The position numbers were made by a program, and so were the translations under genes. From NCBI GenBank assembly GCA_963850535.1, contig CAWKMC010000020.1, forward strand, positions 124,001 through 188,000: 64,000 bases of DNA, written 5' to 3'. Below the pieces are notes generated by a model. The model was not told the DNA's origin. It was given only the letters and a program-made list of their open reading frames with translations, and made no database searches. The stretch is from JAMXLO01 sp963850535. Its GTDB lineage: Bacteria; Pseudomonadota; Alphaproteobacteria; Acetobacterales; Acetobacteraceae. Positions 42,487 to 50,206 of the stretch are shown here, piece after piece (the stretch's first letter is position 1; every line of letters starts with the position of its first letter).

Positions 42487-43566
42487 ATGATGAATGAAAC
42501 CATGACCATTGATGGCGCAATCGACTGCGACATCCACCCTGGCGTGCCGGAGATCAAGGCATTGCTGCCCTATATGAACGATTTCTGGCAGGAATCGTTT
42601 GTTGCCCGTGGGCTCGATGGCTTCGACATGATGAGCTACCCGCTCGGCTCGCCGATCACCTGCCGTTCCGACTGGCGGGTGAAGGGCGAACGCCCCGGCT
42701 CCAGCCTCTCCGGTATGCAACGCGACGCGCTGGATGCGTTCGGCATCAGCCTGGCGATCTGCAATCCGCTTACCGGAGGGCAGGTCGCGGTCAGCGAGAG
42801 CATGGGCGCGGCGATCTGTTCGGCGGTCAATGACTGGATCGTCGAGCACTGGCTGAACAAGGACAGACGGCTGCGCGCCTCTATTGTCATACCCCCACAG
42901 GCGCCGCTGCTGGCGGTGGAAGAGATCGAACGTCTCGCAGGGGAAAAGCGTTTCGTGCAGATCCTGATGCCGGCGGCATGCGAGATGATGCTGGGTCGCA
43001 GCTACTATTGGCCGATCTACGAGGTCGCAGCGAAATACGACCTGCCGATCGGACTGCACGCCGGCAGCATGTATCGTTATGCTCCCACCTCGACAGGCTG
43101 GCCGTCACACTACCTGCACGACTATATCGCCAATTCACAGTTATTCGAGGATCAGTTGCTCAGTCTGATCTCGAACGGCGTATTCAATCGCTATCCTCAG
43201 TTGCGTTTCGTGCTGATCGAGTCTGGTGTCACTTGGCTGCCCGGCTTCATCTGGCGTGCGATCAAGACCTGGCGTGGCGTGCGCGCCGAAGTGCCGTGGG
43301 TAAAGCGGTCTCCGGCGGAGATCATCCGTGAAAATGTTCGGCTTACCGTACAGCCAATCGATGCGCCTCGCGACAGCAATGTATTTAACCGCATCATCGA
43401 GATGATCGACAGCGACAACATGCTGCTGTTCGCCTCGGACTATCCGCACTGGCAATTCGACGGCGACGCCGTTCTGCCGCCCGGCCTGCCGCCGACGCTG
43501 GTGCAACGCATTCGCGTCGATAATCCACTGGAAACCTATCCTCGCCTGAAGGAGATGCTTGCTTGA
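42487..43566 (+). CDS. Amidohydrolase-family (ACMSD-like) metal enzyme
   Basis: 359 residues from ATG 42487. TIM-barrel amidohydrolase_2 layout: MTIDGAIDCDIHPGVPEIKA with the first metal site (D-x-H), SYYWPIYEVAAKYDLPIGLH with the metal His, FVLIESGVTWLPGFIWRAIK, and MLLFASDYPHWQFDGDAVLP with the catalytic Asp. The branch catalyses decarboxylation or hydrolysis of aromatic or semialdehyde acids, as in ACMSD and OHCU-like enzymes. 22 bases after the binding-protein gene, so probably in the same operon and acting on the imported solute. Confidence 0.88.
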   Translation: MMNETMTIDGAIDCDIHPGVPEIKALLPYMNDFWQESFVARGLDGFDMMSYPLGSPITCRSDWRVKGERPGSSLSGMQRDALDAFGISLAICNPLTGGQVAVSESMGAAICSAVNDWIVEHWLNKDRRLRASIVIPPQAPLLAVEEIERLAGEKRFVQILMPAACEMMLGRSYYWPIYEVAAKYDLPIGLHAGSMYRYAPTSTGWPSHYLHDYIANSQLFEDQLLSLISNGVFNRYPQLRFVLIESGVTWLPGFIWRAIKTWRGVRAEVPWVKRSPAEIIRENVRLTVQPIDAPRDSNVFNRIIEMIDSDNMLLFASDYPHWQFDGDAVLPPGLPPTLVQRIRVDNPLETYPRLKEMLA

Positions 43567-43579
43567 AGGAGATTGGGCA

Positions 43580-44696
43580 ATGAACGCGCCTGTTGACGTT
43601 ATCGAACGGCGCCCAAGGGATGATAATGCAGCCGATACACGGCTCGGCATCATCGACTGCGATATTCATCCGTCGCTGCGGCCAGGCGCACTGAACAAGT
43701 ACCTGTCGGAGCGCTGGCGCAAGCACCTGGCCGAATACGGCAAGCTCAATTGCGGCATCTACGCCGATCGCGGCACCTATCCACGGTTTTCCCCAGCCAC
43801 GTCACGGCGCGACGCCTGGCCCCCGGGAGGCGGACCGCCCGGCTCCGATGTCGCGTTCATGCGCGAGCAGCTGCTCGACGCCTACAATATTGCCTATGGC
43901 GTGCTGGAGCCGCTGATCGGCGTCAATACGTCGCGCAATCTGGACGAGGCGGCAGCACTTTGCTCGGCTGCCAATGACTGGCAGGCGCATGATTTCGTTG
44001 ACCAAGAACCTCGGCTCCGCGCATCAATCCTCGTGCCGCAGGATGATCCCGAAGCGTCGGTGAAGGAGATCGAGAAGCGCGCCGGCGACTGGCGCTTTGC
44101 GCAGATCCAGCTTGGATCAAAGACGTCTGAGCCGCTGGGCCGCCGGCGTTATTGGCCGATCTTTGCCGCAGCGGAGGCGAACGATCTCTCGATTGGTCTG
44201 CATATCGGCGGCACGCAGTACTAGTGCGCCATCGCCAAGTGGCTGGCCGCAATTCTATATCGAGGACCACCATATGCTGGTGCACTCGATGCAGAACCAG
44301 GCGGCGAGCATGATCCTGGAGGGCGTGTTCGAAGCATTCCCGAAGTTGAAGGTGTGCCTGATCGAGGGCGGGTTCGCCTGGGTGCCGTCGCTCGGCTGGC
44401 GGCTCGATGCGCACTGGGAGAAAATGCGCGACGAGGTGCCGCAAGTGAAGCGGCGGCCGTCCGAATACATGCGAACCAACCTGTGGTTTGCGACGCAGCC
44501 GGTGGAGGAACCGGAGAACCCCGACGATCTGCGTCAGGTGTTCAAGTGGATCGGCTGGGATCGTATGGTCTATTCATCCGACTATCCGCACTGGGATTTC
44601 GACGACCCGCACCTCGCATTCCGCTTCCAGATGACGGAACAGGAAAAGCGCATGCTGTTCCACGACAATGCGCTGAGCGTCTATACGTTCCGATAG
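43580..44696 (+). pseudogene. Second amidohydrolase-family enzyme, frameshifted
   Basis: Starts at ATG 43580 (MNAPVDVIERRPRD) with metal motif GIIDCDIHPSLRPGALNKYL. It continues to LSIGLHIGGTQY and an in-frame TAG at 44222. A one-base change at about 44215-44222 lets it continue as SAPSPSGWPQFYIEDHHMLV, CLIEGGFAWVPSLGWRLDAH and YSSDYPHWDFDDPHLAFRFQ to the stop at 44696. The corrected enzyme is about 371 residues and paralogous to the preceding gene (same DCDIHP and SDYPHW sites). Likely partner or diverged duplicate in the same catabolic operon. Confidence 0.85.
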
Positions 44697-44762
44697 GCGC
44701 ATGGCGACGGCGGTAATGTTGCCCCGTCGCCGATGGGCTACGACCAACCGAGCGGCGGAGTT

Positions 44763-45650
44763 TCACTGCGGGTCGATCAGCTCCAGCACGGCCGGATGGT
44801 ATTTCTCCCCATTGCCTGCCTGCTCCGACGCCTTCAGCCGCTGCATGGTCAGTTCTGCTCCTGGCACGACAAGCCCGCATTCGGCGGCCATTTCCAGCGC
44901 GTAGGACAAGTCCTTTATGGCATAGCGGGTGGAGAATGCCCGCTCGGGGAAGTCGCGCGGCAGCATTGACTTCATGCCGTGGCTCCGCAGCACAAAGCTG
45001 TCACCCGAGCCCTTGGCGACGACCGGAAGCAACATTTCCGGCGGAACACCGTTGCGTCGACCGATCGCGATAGCTTCGGCCAGCGCCATGGTGTGCTGGA
45101 ACACCAGCATGTTGTTCAGCACTTTGCAGACTTGGCCACAGCCGATGGGCCCGCAATGGGTGACGTCTGTCCCCATCGTCTCGAGCACCGGACGAATATG
45201 CGCGAACACCGCGTCGGTCGCGCCGACCATGATGGAGAGTTCCCCACGCGCGGCCGCCTCGCGCGTGCGCGCTACGGGTGCGTCGGCGAAACCGATGCCA
45301 TGCTGAGCCAGTCGCACTCCAATCTCGCGCGTGAGCGCTACCGACGAAGTCGACGTATCGACGACACACTGACCCGGGCTCAGCAAAGGCTCCAGCACAG
45401 CCACCACCGACGCGACCGCCTTGCCATCTGGCAGCGACAACAAGATCAGGTCGCTGTTTCGGGCAATGTCGTCCAACGGCATGGCCCTAACGCTATCCGC
45501 CTGCAGGCGGCCGAGCGGCTCGGCTCGCAGATCGTAGGCCAGCACATGCTTGCCCGACCGCCGGGCCAGATGTCCGCACATCGGTTCACCCATTACGCCC
45601 AAGCCGACAAACCCGATCGTCTCGATTGACCGCAATGCACCAATTGTCAT
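44763..45650 (-). CDS. 3-hydroxyisobutyrate dehydrogenase / 6-phosphogluconate-dehydrogenase family oxidoreductase
   Basis: 295 residues from ATG 45650. Rossmann motif IGFVGLGVMGEPMCGHLARR, substrate-binding VVDTSTSSVALTREIGVRLA, the DAPVARTREAAARGELSIM segment, and the catalytic Lys in CGQVCKVLNNMLVFQHTMAL. Likely oxidises a beta-hydroxyacid such as 3-hydroxyisobutyrate or tartronate semialdehyde with NAD(P). Opposite strand to the amidohydrolases and convergent with them. Confidence 0.9.
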   Translation of the reverse strand: MTIGALRSIETIGFVGLGVMGEPMCGHLARRSGKHVLAYDLRAEPLGRLQADSVRAMPLDDIARNSDLILLSLPDGKAVASVVAVLEPLLSPGQCVVDTSTSSVALTREIGVRLAQHGIGFADAPVARTREAAARGELSIMVGATDAVFAHIRPVLETMGTDVTHCGPIGCGQVCKVLNNMLVFQHTMALAEAIAIGRRNGVPPEMLLPVVAKGSGDSFVLRSHGMKSMLPRDFPERAFSTRYAIKDLSYALEMAAECGLVVPGAELTMQRLKASEQAGNGEKYHPAVLELIDPQ

Positions 45651-45779
45651 GCTCAACTCCAAGACCCCTTCCGCCGAATGCTCGACCTACCTTGCCGTCG
45701 TGGCAACGGTGGCTTTTTGCACGTGATCCCGCCAGCACTGGCATATGATTGCGCCGAACCTTGCGCACCATGAAGGCTG

Positions 45780-46085
45780 ATGCGGTTGTTCCTCTACGGC
45801 ACGCTGCTCGGCGACCATAGGCTTGGGCCGAGTGTCCCCGCCACCCTGATGGGCTGGCGGCGCGTTGCGTTGCGTGGCACGCGTTATCAGACGCTGCGGC
45901 GTGAGCGCCGAGGCGCTGTAGCGGGTGCAGTAGTCGATGTGCCGGCACCTATGCTGCGCCGGCTGGTCGCCTATGAAGGCCCAGCGTATCGCCTGACGCG
46001 GGTTGTCGTGCGGACAGCGAGCGGCAAGACTGCCGCTTACGCGTGGATTGCGCCCGGCGGCACACGCCGGCCTTGGAGGGAATGA
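45780..46085 (+). CDS. Gamma-glutamylcyclotransferase (GGCT/AIG2)-like protein
   Basis: 101 residues. The start MRLFLYGTLLGDHRLGPSVP contains the GGCT YGTL signature and RRLVAYEGPAYRLTRVVVRT carries the catalytic Glu. Slightly shorter than most (110-120). Cleaves gamma-glutamyl-linked compounds to 5-oxoproline or an analogue. Three bases before the D-threonine-aldolase-type gene. Confidence 0.82.
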   Translation: MRLFLYGTLLGDHRLGPSVPATLMGWRRVALRGTRYQTLRRERRGAVAGAVVDVPAPMLRRLVAYEGPAYRLTRVVVRTASGKTAAYAWIAPGGTRRPWRE

Positions 46086-46088
46086 ACC

Positions 46089-47213
46089 ATGTTGCAGCCA
46101 CCGCCAGCGCGCCCCGGCATGCGCGAGGACGAAGTCGATACCCCCGCCCTGCTGATCGACCTGGACGCGTTCGAATACAACCTCGACCACATGGCAGAGC
46201 TGCTGGCGCCGACCCGGACTAAACTGCGGGCGCATGCCAAAACGCACAAATCCCCCGTAATCGCCAGGCTGCAGATGGCGCGCGGCGCCGTTGGGCAGTG
46301 CGTACAGAAGGTGGCGGAAGCCGAGGCACTCGCCTGGGGCGGCATCCCGGACATTCTGGTCAGCAACGAGGTGGTCGGGGAAGTCGAAGCTGGCGCGGCT
46401 CGCGGCGTTGGCGCGGATCAGCAAGGTCGCGGTCTGCGTTGACGACGCATCGCAGGTGGCAGCGGTCGAGGCTGTCGCCGAAGATGCCCGCGTGCGGCTG
46501 CCGGTGCTGGTGGAGATCGACGTCGGTGCCGGACGCTGTGGCGTCCTACCTGGTCCGGATGCGGTGGCGTTGGCCAAGCTGATCGCCAGTCGAAGCACCT
46601 GATATTTGGCGGACTGCAGGCCTATCACGGCAGCGCGCAGCACAAGCGCACGTTGGAGGAACGGCGTGCGCTGATCGGCAAAGCGGTGGATGGATCGCGA
46701 CGTACGGTGGAGCAGCTGCGCCAGCAGGGGCTTGATTGTCCAATCGTCGGCGGTGCCGGCACGGGCACGTTCCAGATCGAGTCGGTTTCAGGCGTTTACA
46801 ACGAGATCCAGGCCGGCAGCTACGTCTTCATGGACGCGGATTATGCCCGCAACCTGGACGAAGCCGGCGCGCCGGTCAGCACCTTCCGTCATTCGCTGTT
46901 CGTGTTGCGACGGTGATGAGCACACCCAACCGCAACATTGCAGTGGTGGATGCTGGGCTTAAAGCACTGGCGGTGGACAGCGGCATGCCGACGATCTGGC
47001 AACGGCCCGACATCCGTTATCTCAGCGCCTCGGACGAGCACGGCAAGCTGGACGTGGCATCGGAAACAACGCCGCCGAAGCTTGGTGAGAAGCTGCGGCT
47101 CGTGCCAGGGCATTGCGATCCGACGGTGGATCGCTACGACTGGTATGTCGGCGTGCGCGCGCGGACGCGTGGAGTGTCTGTGGCCGATAGCAGCGCGCGG
47201 CGGCATGCACTGA
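46089..47213 (+). pseudogene. D-threonine aldolase / DSD1-family PLP enzyme, multiply frameshifted
   Basis: Alanine-racemase-like fold. N-terminus EDEVDTPALLIDLDAFEYNL, with the PLP Lys in LRAHAKTHKSPVIARLQMAR. The frame must shift at about 46379 (in a GGGG run, giving KLARLAALARISKVAVCVDD), 46590 (giving KHLIFGGLQAYHGSAQHKRT), 46907 (giving ATVMSTPNRNIAVVDAGLKA) and 47163 (giving RVECLWPIAARGGMH). Each is one base. The metal-binding site RLVPGHCDPTVDRYD is present. Corrected length about 374 residues, normal for D-threonine aldolases. Four errors in one gene point to real loss or a low-quality patch. Confidence 0.85.
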
Positions 47214-47275
47214 GGCTTCCGGATCGTTCAAAGCGCTCGAAGTATCGACGTTGCTGATCTTGGGCCTACTCAAAG

Positions 47276-48152
47276 TCATGCAAGACTGCCGGCCCTTCGA
47301 GGGACGGCGCTATTCTTTGCCGTTGCTGCGCCAGCCAACCCATAGACTCCTCGCTCGGTGGGCAGCGGTGCGAACCGGGTGGTGATGCCCAGCACCGTCT
47401 CTGCCCCGCCGAGATAAAGCAGGCCATCCGCCGGCATCTGCGGCGCGATCGCTTCCAGCACCTTGGACTTTGTCGCCTGATCAAAATAGATCAGCACATT
47501 GCGACAGAACACCACGTCAAACTGCCCCAATGGCCGAAGGTCGGACAACAGATTCCATTCGCGGTATTGCACCATGCTCCGGATCGCGTCGTTGATCCGC
47601 CAGTCTGTTCTCCTCTTTACGGAAGTGGCGCATCAGCATCTGGATCGGCAGGCCGCGCTGGACTTCGAATTGCGTGTACAGACCTTCGCGAGCACGCGTG
47701 ACCTGCTCGCGGGCCAGGTCGGTGCCGATGATCTCGATTCGCCGATCGCCCAGAATTGGACGGCACTCTGATACGATCATGGCAATCGAATAGGCTTCCT
47801 GACCGGACGAGGATGCAGCCGACCACACGCGGAACGGCGTACCGGGCGGACGCGAGGCCACAAGTCGCGGCAGCGCCTGGCTGCGAAAGTGCTGAAACGG
47901 CTTGTCGTCTCGGAAGAAGAAGCTCTCGTTCGTAGTCATCGCCTCGACCACCTGCCGAATAAGCGGCTCGGCGTTCGGCGATCGAAGCCGGTCCGCCAAC
48001 GCGATCAGGTCACGCAGCTTCTCCTGTTTGAGGATTGGCGCCAGCCGTGTCTCCAGCAGGTAGAGCTTGTCCGGTCCGATCACCAGCCCAGAGCGGCTTT
48101 TCAGCAACGCCGCAAATGTGTCGAAGACGCCAGCCGGCAGCACTTGCGTCAT
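47276..48152 (-). pseudogene. cheR: Chemotaxis methyltransferase CheR, frameshifted
   Basis: Methylates receptor glutamates with SAM. It starts MTQVLPAGVFDTFAALLKSR; the N-terminal domain shows MTTNESFFFRDDKPFQHFRS, and the SAM site is RVWSAASSSGQEAYSIAMIV, with SAASSSG in place of the usual SAGCSTG. At about 47608 the frame is lost after RHFRKEENRLADQR. The alternative frame, RINDAIRSMVQYREWNLLSD then LGQFDVVFCRNVLIYFDQAT, completes it to 47276. Corrected size about 292 residues. Overlaps the cheB stop by four bases. Last gene of the che operon. Confidence 0.88.
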
Positions 48153-49231
48153 GTGCGCGCCGTCCGCAGCAACTCAAGAAGCTTGGGTGCAATGCGAGGC
48201 AGCGGCAGAACGGCATGGCACAAGCCCGCCTGGGCGATAGCGCCGGGCATGCCCCAGACGACGCTGGTCGCCTCGTCCTGCGCCACTGCGCTGCCGCCGG
48301 CTTCGATCACTCTGCGCGTACCGGCTAACCCATCCTGTCCCATCCCTGTCAACATCGTCACCAACACGCGTCCGTCGCACGCTGTCGCGGCGCTGCGCAG
48401 CATCGGATCGACCGAAGGACGGCAGAAATTTTCCGGTGGATCGCTGCTCAGCCGCGCTTGCAAGCCGCTGCGCGCGGCATTGATCAGCAGATGCCGATCT
48501 CCGGGTGCAAGATAGATCCGGCCTGGCACCAGTGCCTCGCCGTCCTTCGCCTCGGCGCAGGGCATGCCGCCCAGCTTCGTGATGTGCTCAGCCAGAATCG
48601 GCGTGAAGGTTGCCGGCATGTGCTGCGTCATCACCACCGGTACGTTCAAGGTCTTGCCCAAGCCTTGGGCCAAGGTGAACAGCGCCTGTGGGCCACCGGT
48701 GGAACTTCCTACCGCGAGTAGTCTAGGTGCCGTGGTTGCGACGGGACGCAGACGAAGGGCTGATACGTCGCGCGCCGTCGACTGAATGACGCGGCGTCGC
48801 ATGCGGCCATGTGCCTTGACCTTCTCCACCAGCTCGCGCCGGAACACCTCATCACCGGTAACCGCTGAGGGCTTGGGTACATAGTCGGCGGCGCCCAGCC
48901 TCACTGCACGCAATGCGATGTCCGCGCCACGCGTGGTCAGAGTGGACGCCATGACAACCTTAAGCCCGGGATCGGCACGCAGCAGCAGCGGCAATGCCGT
49001 CATGCCGTCCATCACCGGCATCTCGATGTCGAGTACCACCACATCGATCGACGTGCGCTTCAACTCGTCGAGCGCCATTTGACCATTGGCAACGCGAGCG
49101 ACCACCTGAACTACCGGGTCAGCCTCCAGCATGCGCGAGACGGCGCCACGGATAACTGCCAAATCATCGCAGACCATCACGCGCGATAGGCTGTGAGCCC
49201 ACCGCTTCCGCTCTGACGCGGCCAGGGGCAA
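48149..49231 (-). CDS. cheB: Chemotaxis response regulator protein-glutamate methylesterase CheB
   Basis: Up to 360 residues. The open frame from TTG 49231 directly follows the cheY TGA; a good alternative is ATG 49177 (MVCDDLAVIRGAVSRMLEAD), nearer family consensus. Receiver phospho-Asp in SIDVVVLDIEMPVMDGMTAL. Catalytic triad of the methylesterase: Ser in LLAVGSSTGGPQALFTLAQG, His in VVMTQHMPATFTPILAEHIT, Asp in LTGMGQDGLAGTRRVIEAGG. Removes methyl groups from receptors and provides adaptation with CheR. Part of cheA-cheW-cheY-cheB-cheR. Confidence 0.94.
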   Translation of the reverse strand: MPLAASERKRWAHSLSRVMVCDDLAVIRGAVSRMLEADPVVQVVARVANGQMALDELKRTSIDVVVLDIEMPVMDGMTALPLLLRADPGLKVVMASTLTTRGADIALRAVRLGAADYVPKPSAVTGDEVFRRELVEKVKAHGRMRRRVIQSTARDVSALRLRPVATTAPRLLAVGSSTGGPQALFTLAQGLGKTLNVPVVMTQHMPATFTPILAEHITKLGGMPCAEAKDGEALVPGRIYLAPGDRHLLINAARSGLQARLSSDPPENFCRPSVDPMLRSAATACDGRVLVTMLTGMGQDGLAGTRRVIEAGGSAVAQDEATSVVWGMPGAIAQAGLCHAVLPLPRIAPKLLELLRTART

Positions 49232-49600
49232 TCACAGCAACCCAACCTGCGCAAACTTACTGACGAGGATGTCCTCGTCGAACGGCTTCATGATGTATTC
49301 TTGAGCCCCGTTGGCGATTGCCTGCTCAATCGACGTCATCTCGGTCTCGGTCGTGCAGAACACTACCGGTGGTTTCTCGGGCCCATACTCGGCGCGTAGC
49401 TGCTTGAGGAAATCCAGACCGTCCATCACTGGCATGTTCCAGTCCAGCAGCACGCAATCAGGCATCTGTGTGCGGCAGGCATCCAGCGCCTGTTGTCCAT
49501 CGCCAGCCTCGGCAACGGCGAAGCCATGCGCCTCCAGGATACGGCGCGCCACCTTGCGCACGACGCGGCTGTCATCAACCACCAGGCAAAGGCGTGCCAT
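49232..49600 (-). CDS. cheY: Chemotaxis response regulator CheY
   Basis: 122-residue single-domain receiver. Acidic pair in MARLCLVVDDSRVVRKVARR, phospho-Asp in DCVLLDWNMPVMDGLDFLKQ, Thr/Ser in VVFCTTETEMTSIEQAI, and Lys in GAQEYIMKPFDEDILVSKFA. Adjacent to cheB and cheW, so the motor or flow-output partner of this operon. Confidence 0.93.
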   Translation of the reverse strand: MARLCLVVDDSRVVRKVARRILEAHGFAVAEAGDGQQALDACRTQMPDCVLLDWNMPVMDGLDFLKQLRAEYGPEKPPVVFCTTETEMTSIEQAIANGAQEYIMKPFDEDILVSKFAQVGLL

Positions 49601-49610
49601 ACAACGATCC

Positions 49611-50087
49611 TTAAGCGGCTTCGTTCAGTGCCAGCAGCTTGCCTACGTCCAGCACCACGAGCAGCGCTCCATCGAGCCGATAGATGCCGCTGCTGAACTG
49701 TGCCCAAAGGGGTGGCAACGTCGGCGGATTGCGCTCGAACGAACTGGCCTTGAGGTTCATGACCTCGGCAACCTGATCCACCAACAACGCGTAGAGTTCG
49801 CCGCCCTGCTCGGCGACAACCGACATGCGAGGCTGATCCGCCGGAGCGGCTGGCAGGCGCAGACGCTGGCGGAGGTCTATCGCAGTCACGATGCGGCCAC
49901 GCAGGTTGAGGCTGCCGGCAATTTCGGGGGGCGCCAGTGGGATGCGGGTGATCTTGTGCTCACCCAGAATGTCACGCACTCCCAGAACCGGGATGCCGCA
50001 AAGCTGGTTGGCGACCGTCAGTGTGACGAATGCCCGCTCCTCCTCATCGTCCACTGCGGCAGGGCGTTCCAGGACATCGGTTGTCAT
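49611..50087 (-). CDS. cheW: Chemotaxis coupling protein CheW
   Basis: 158 residues from ATG 50087, preceded by GAAGGGAC; an ATG at 50102 would add five residues. CheW fold: FVTLTVANQLCGIPVLGVRD, HKITRIPLAPPEIAGSLNLR, GRIVTAIDLRQRLRLPAAPA and EVMNLKASSFERNPPTLPPL. Links CheA to chemoreceptors. No methyl-accepting protein gene is in this window. Confidence 0.93.
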   Translation of the reverse strand: MTTDVLERPAAVDDEEERAFVTLTVANQLCGIPVLGVRDILGEHKITRIPLAPPEIAGSLNLRGRIVTAIDLRQRLRLPAAPADQPRMSVVAEQGGELYALLVDQVAEVMNLKASSFERNPPTLPPLWAQFSSGIYRLDGALLVVLDVGKLLALNEAA

Positions 50088-50206
50088 GCTTGGTCCCTTC
50101 AACTCGCCCCTGCCCTGGCGGAAGAGTTTATGGAGGGGCTGCCAGACGCGGCACCGCCCTCACCAACCCCGTTTCCGCAAAAGGAAGGGGAATGTGACAC
50201 GTCTAT

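Noticed and set aside
41617..43059. Minus-strand open frame of 480 codons opposite binding protein 2 and the amidohydrolase
   Set aside because: Spans two well-supported plus-strand genes and shows no homology; a composition artefact.
50103..50206. Possible small gene between cheW and cheA
   Set aside because: About 100 bases with no start, ribosome site or conserved peptide; I see only a spacer.
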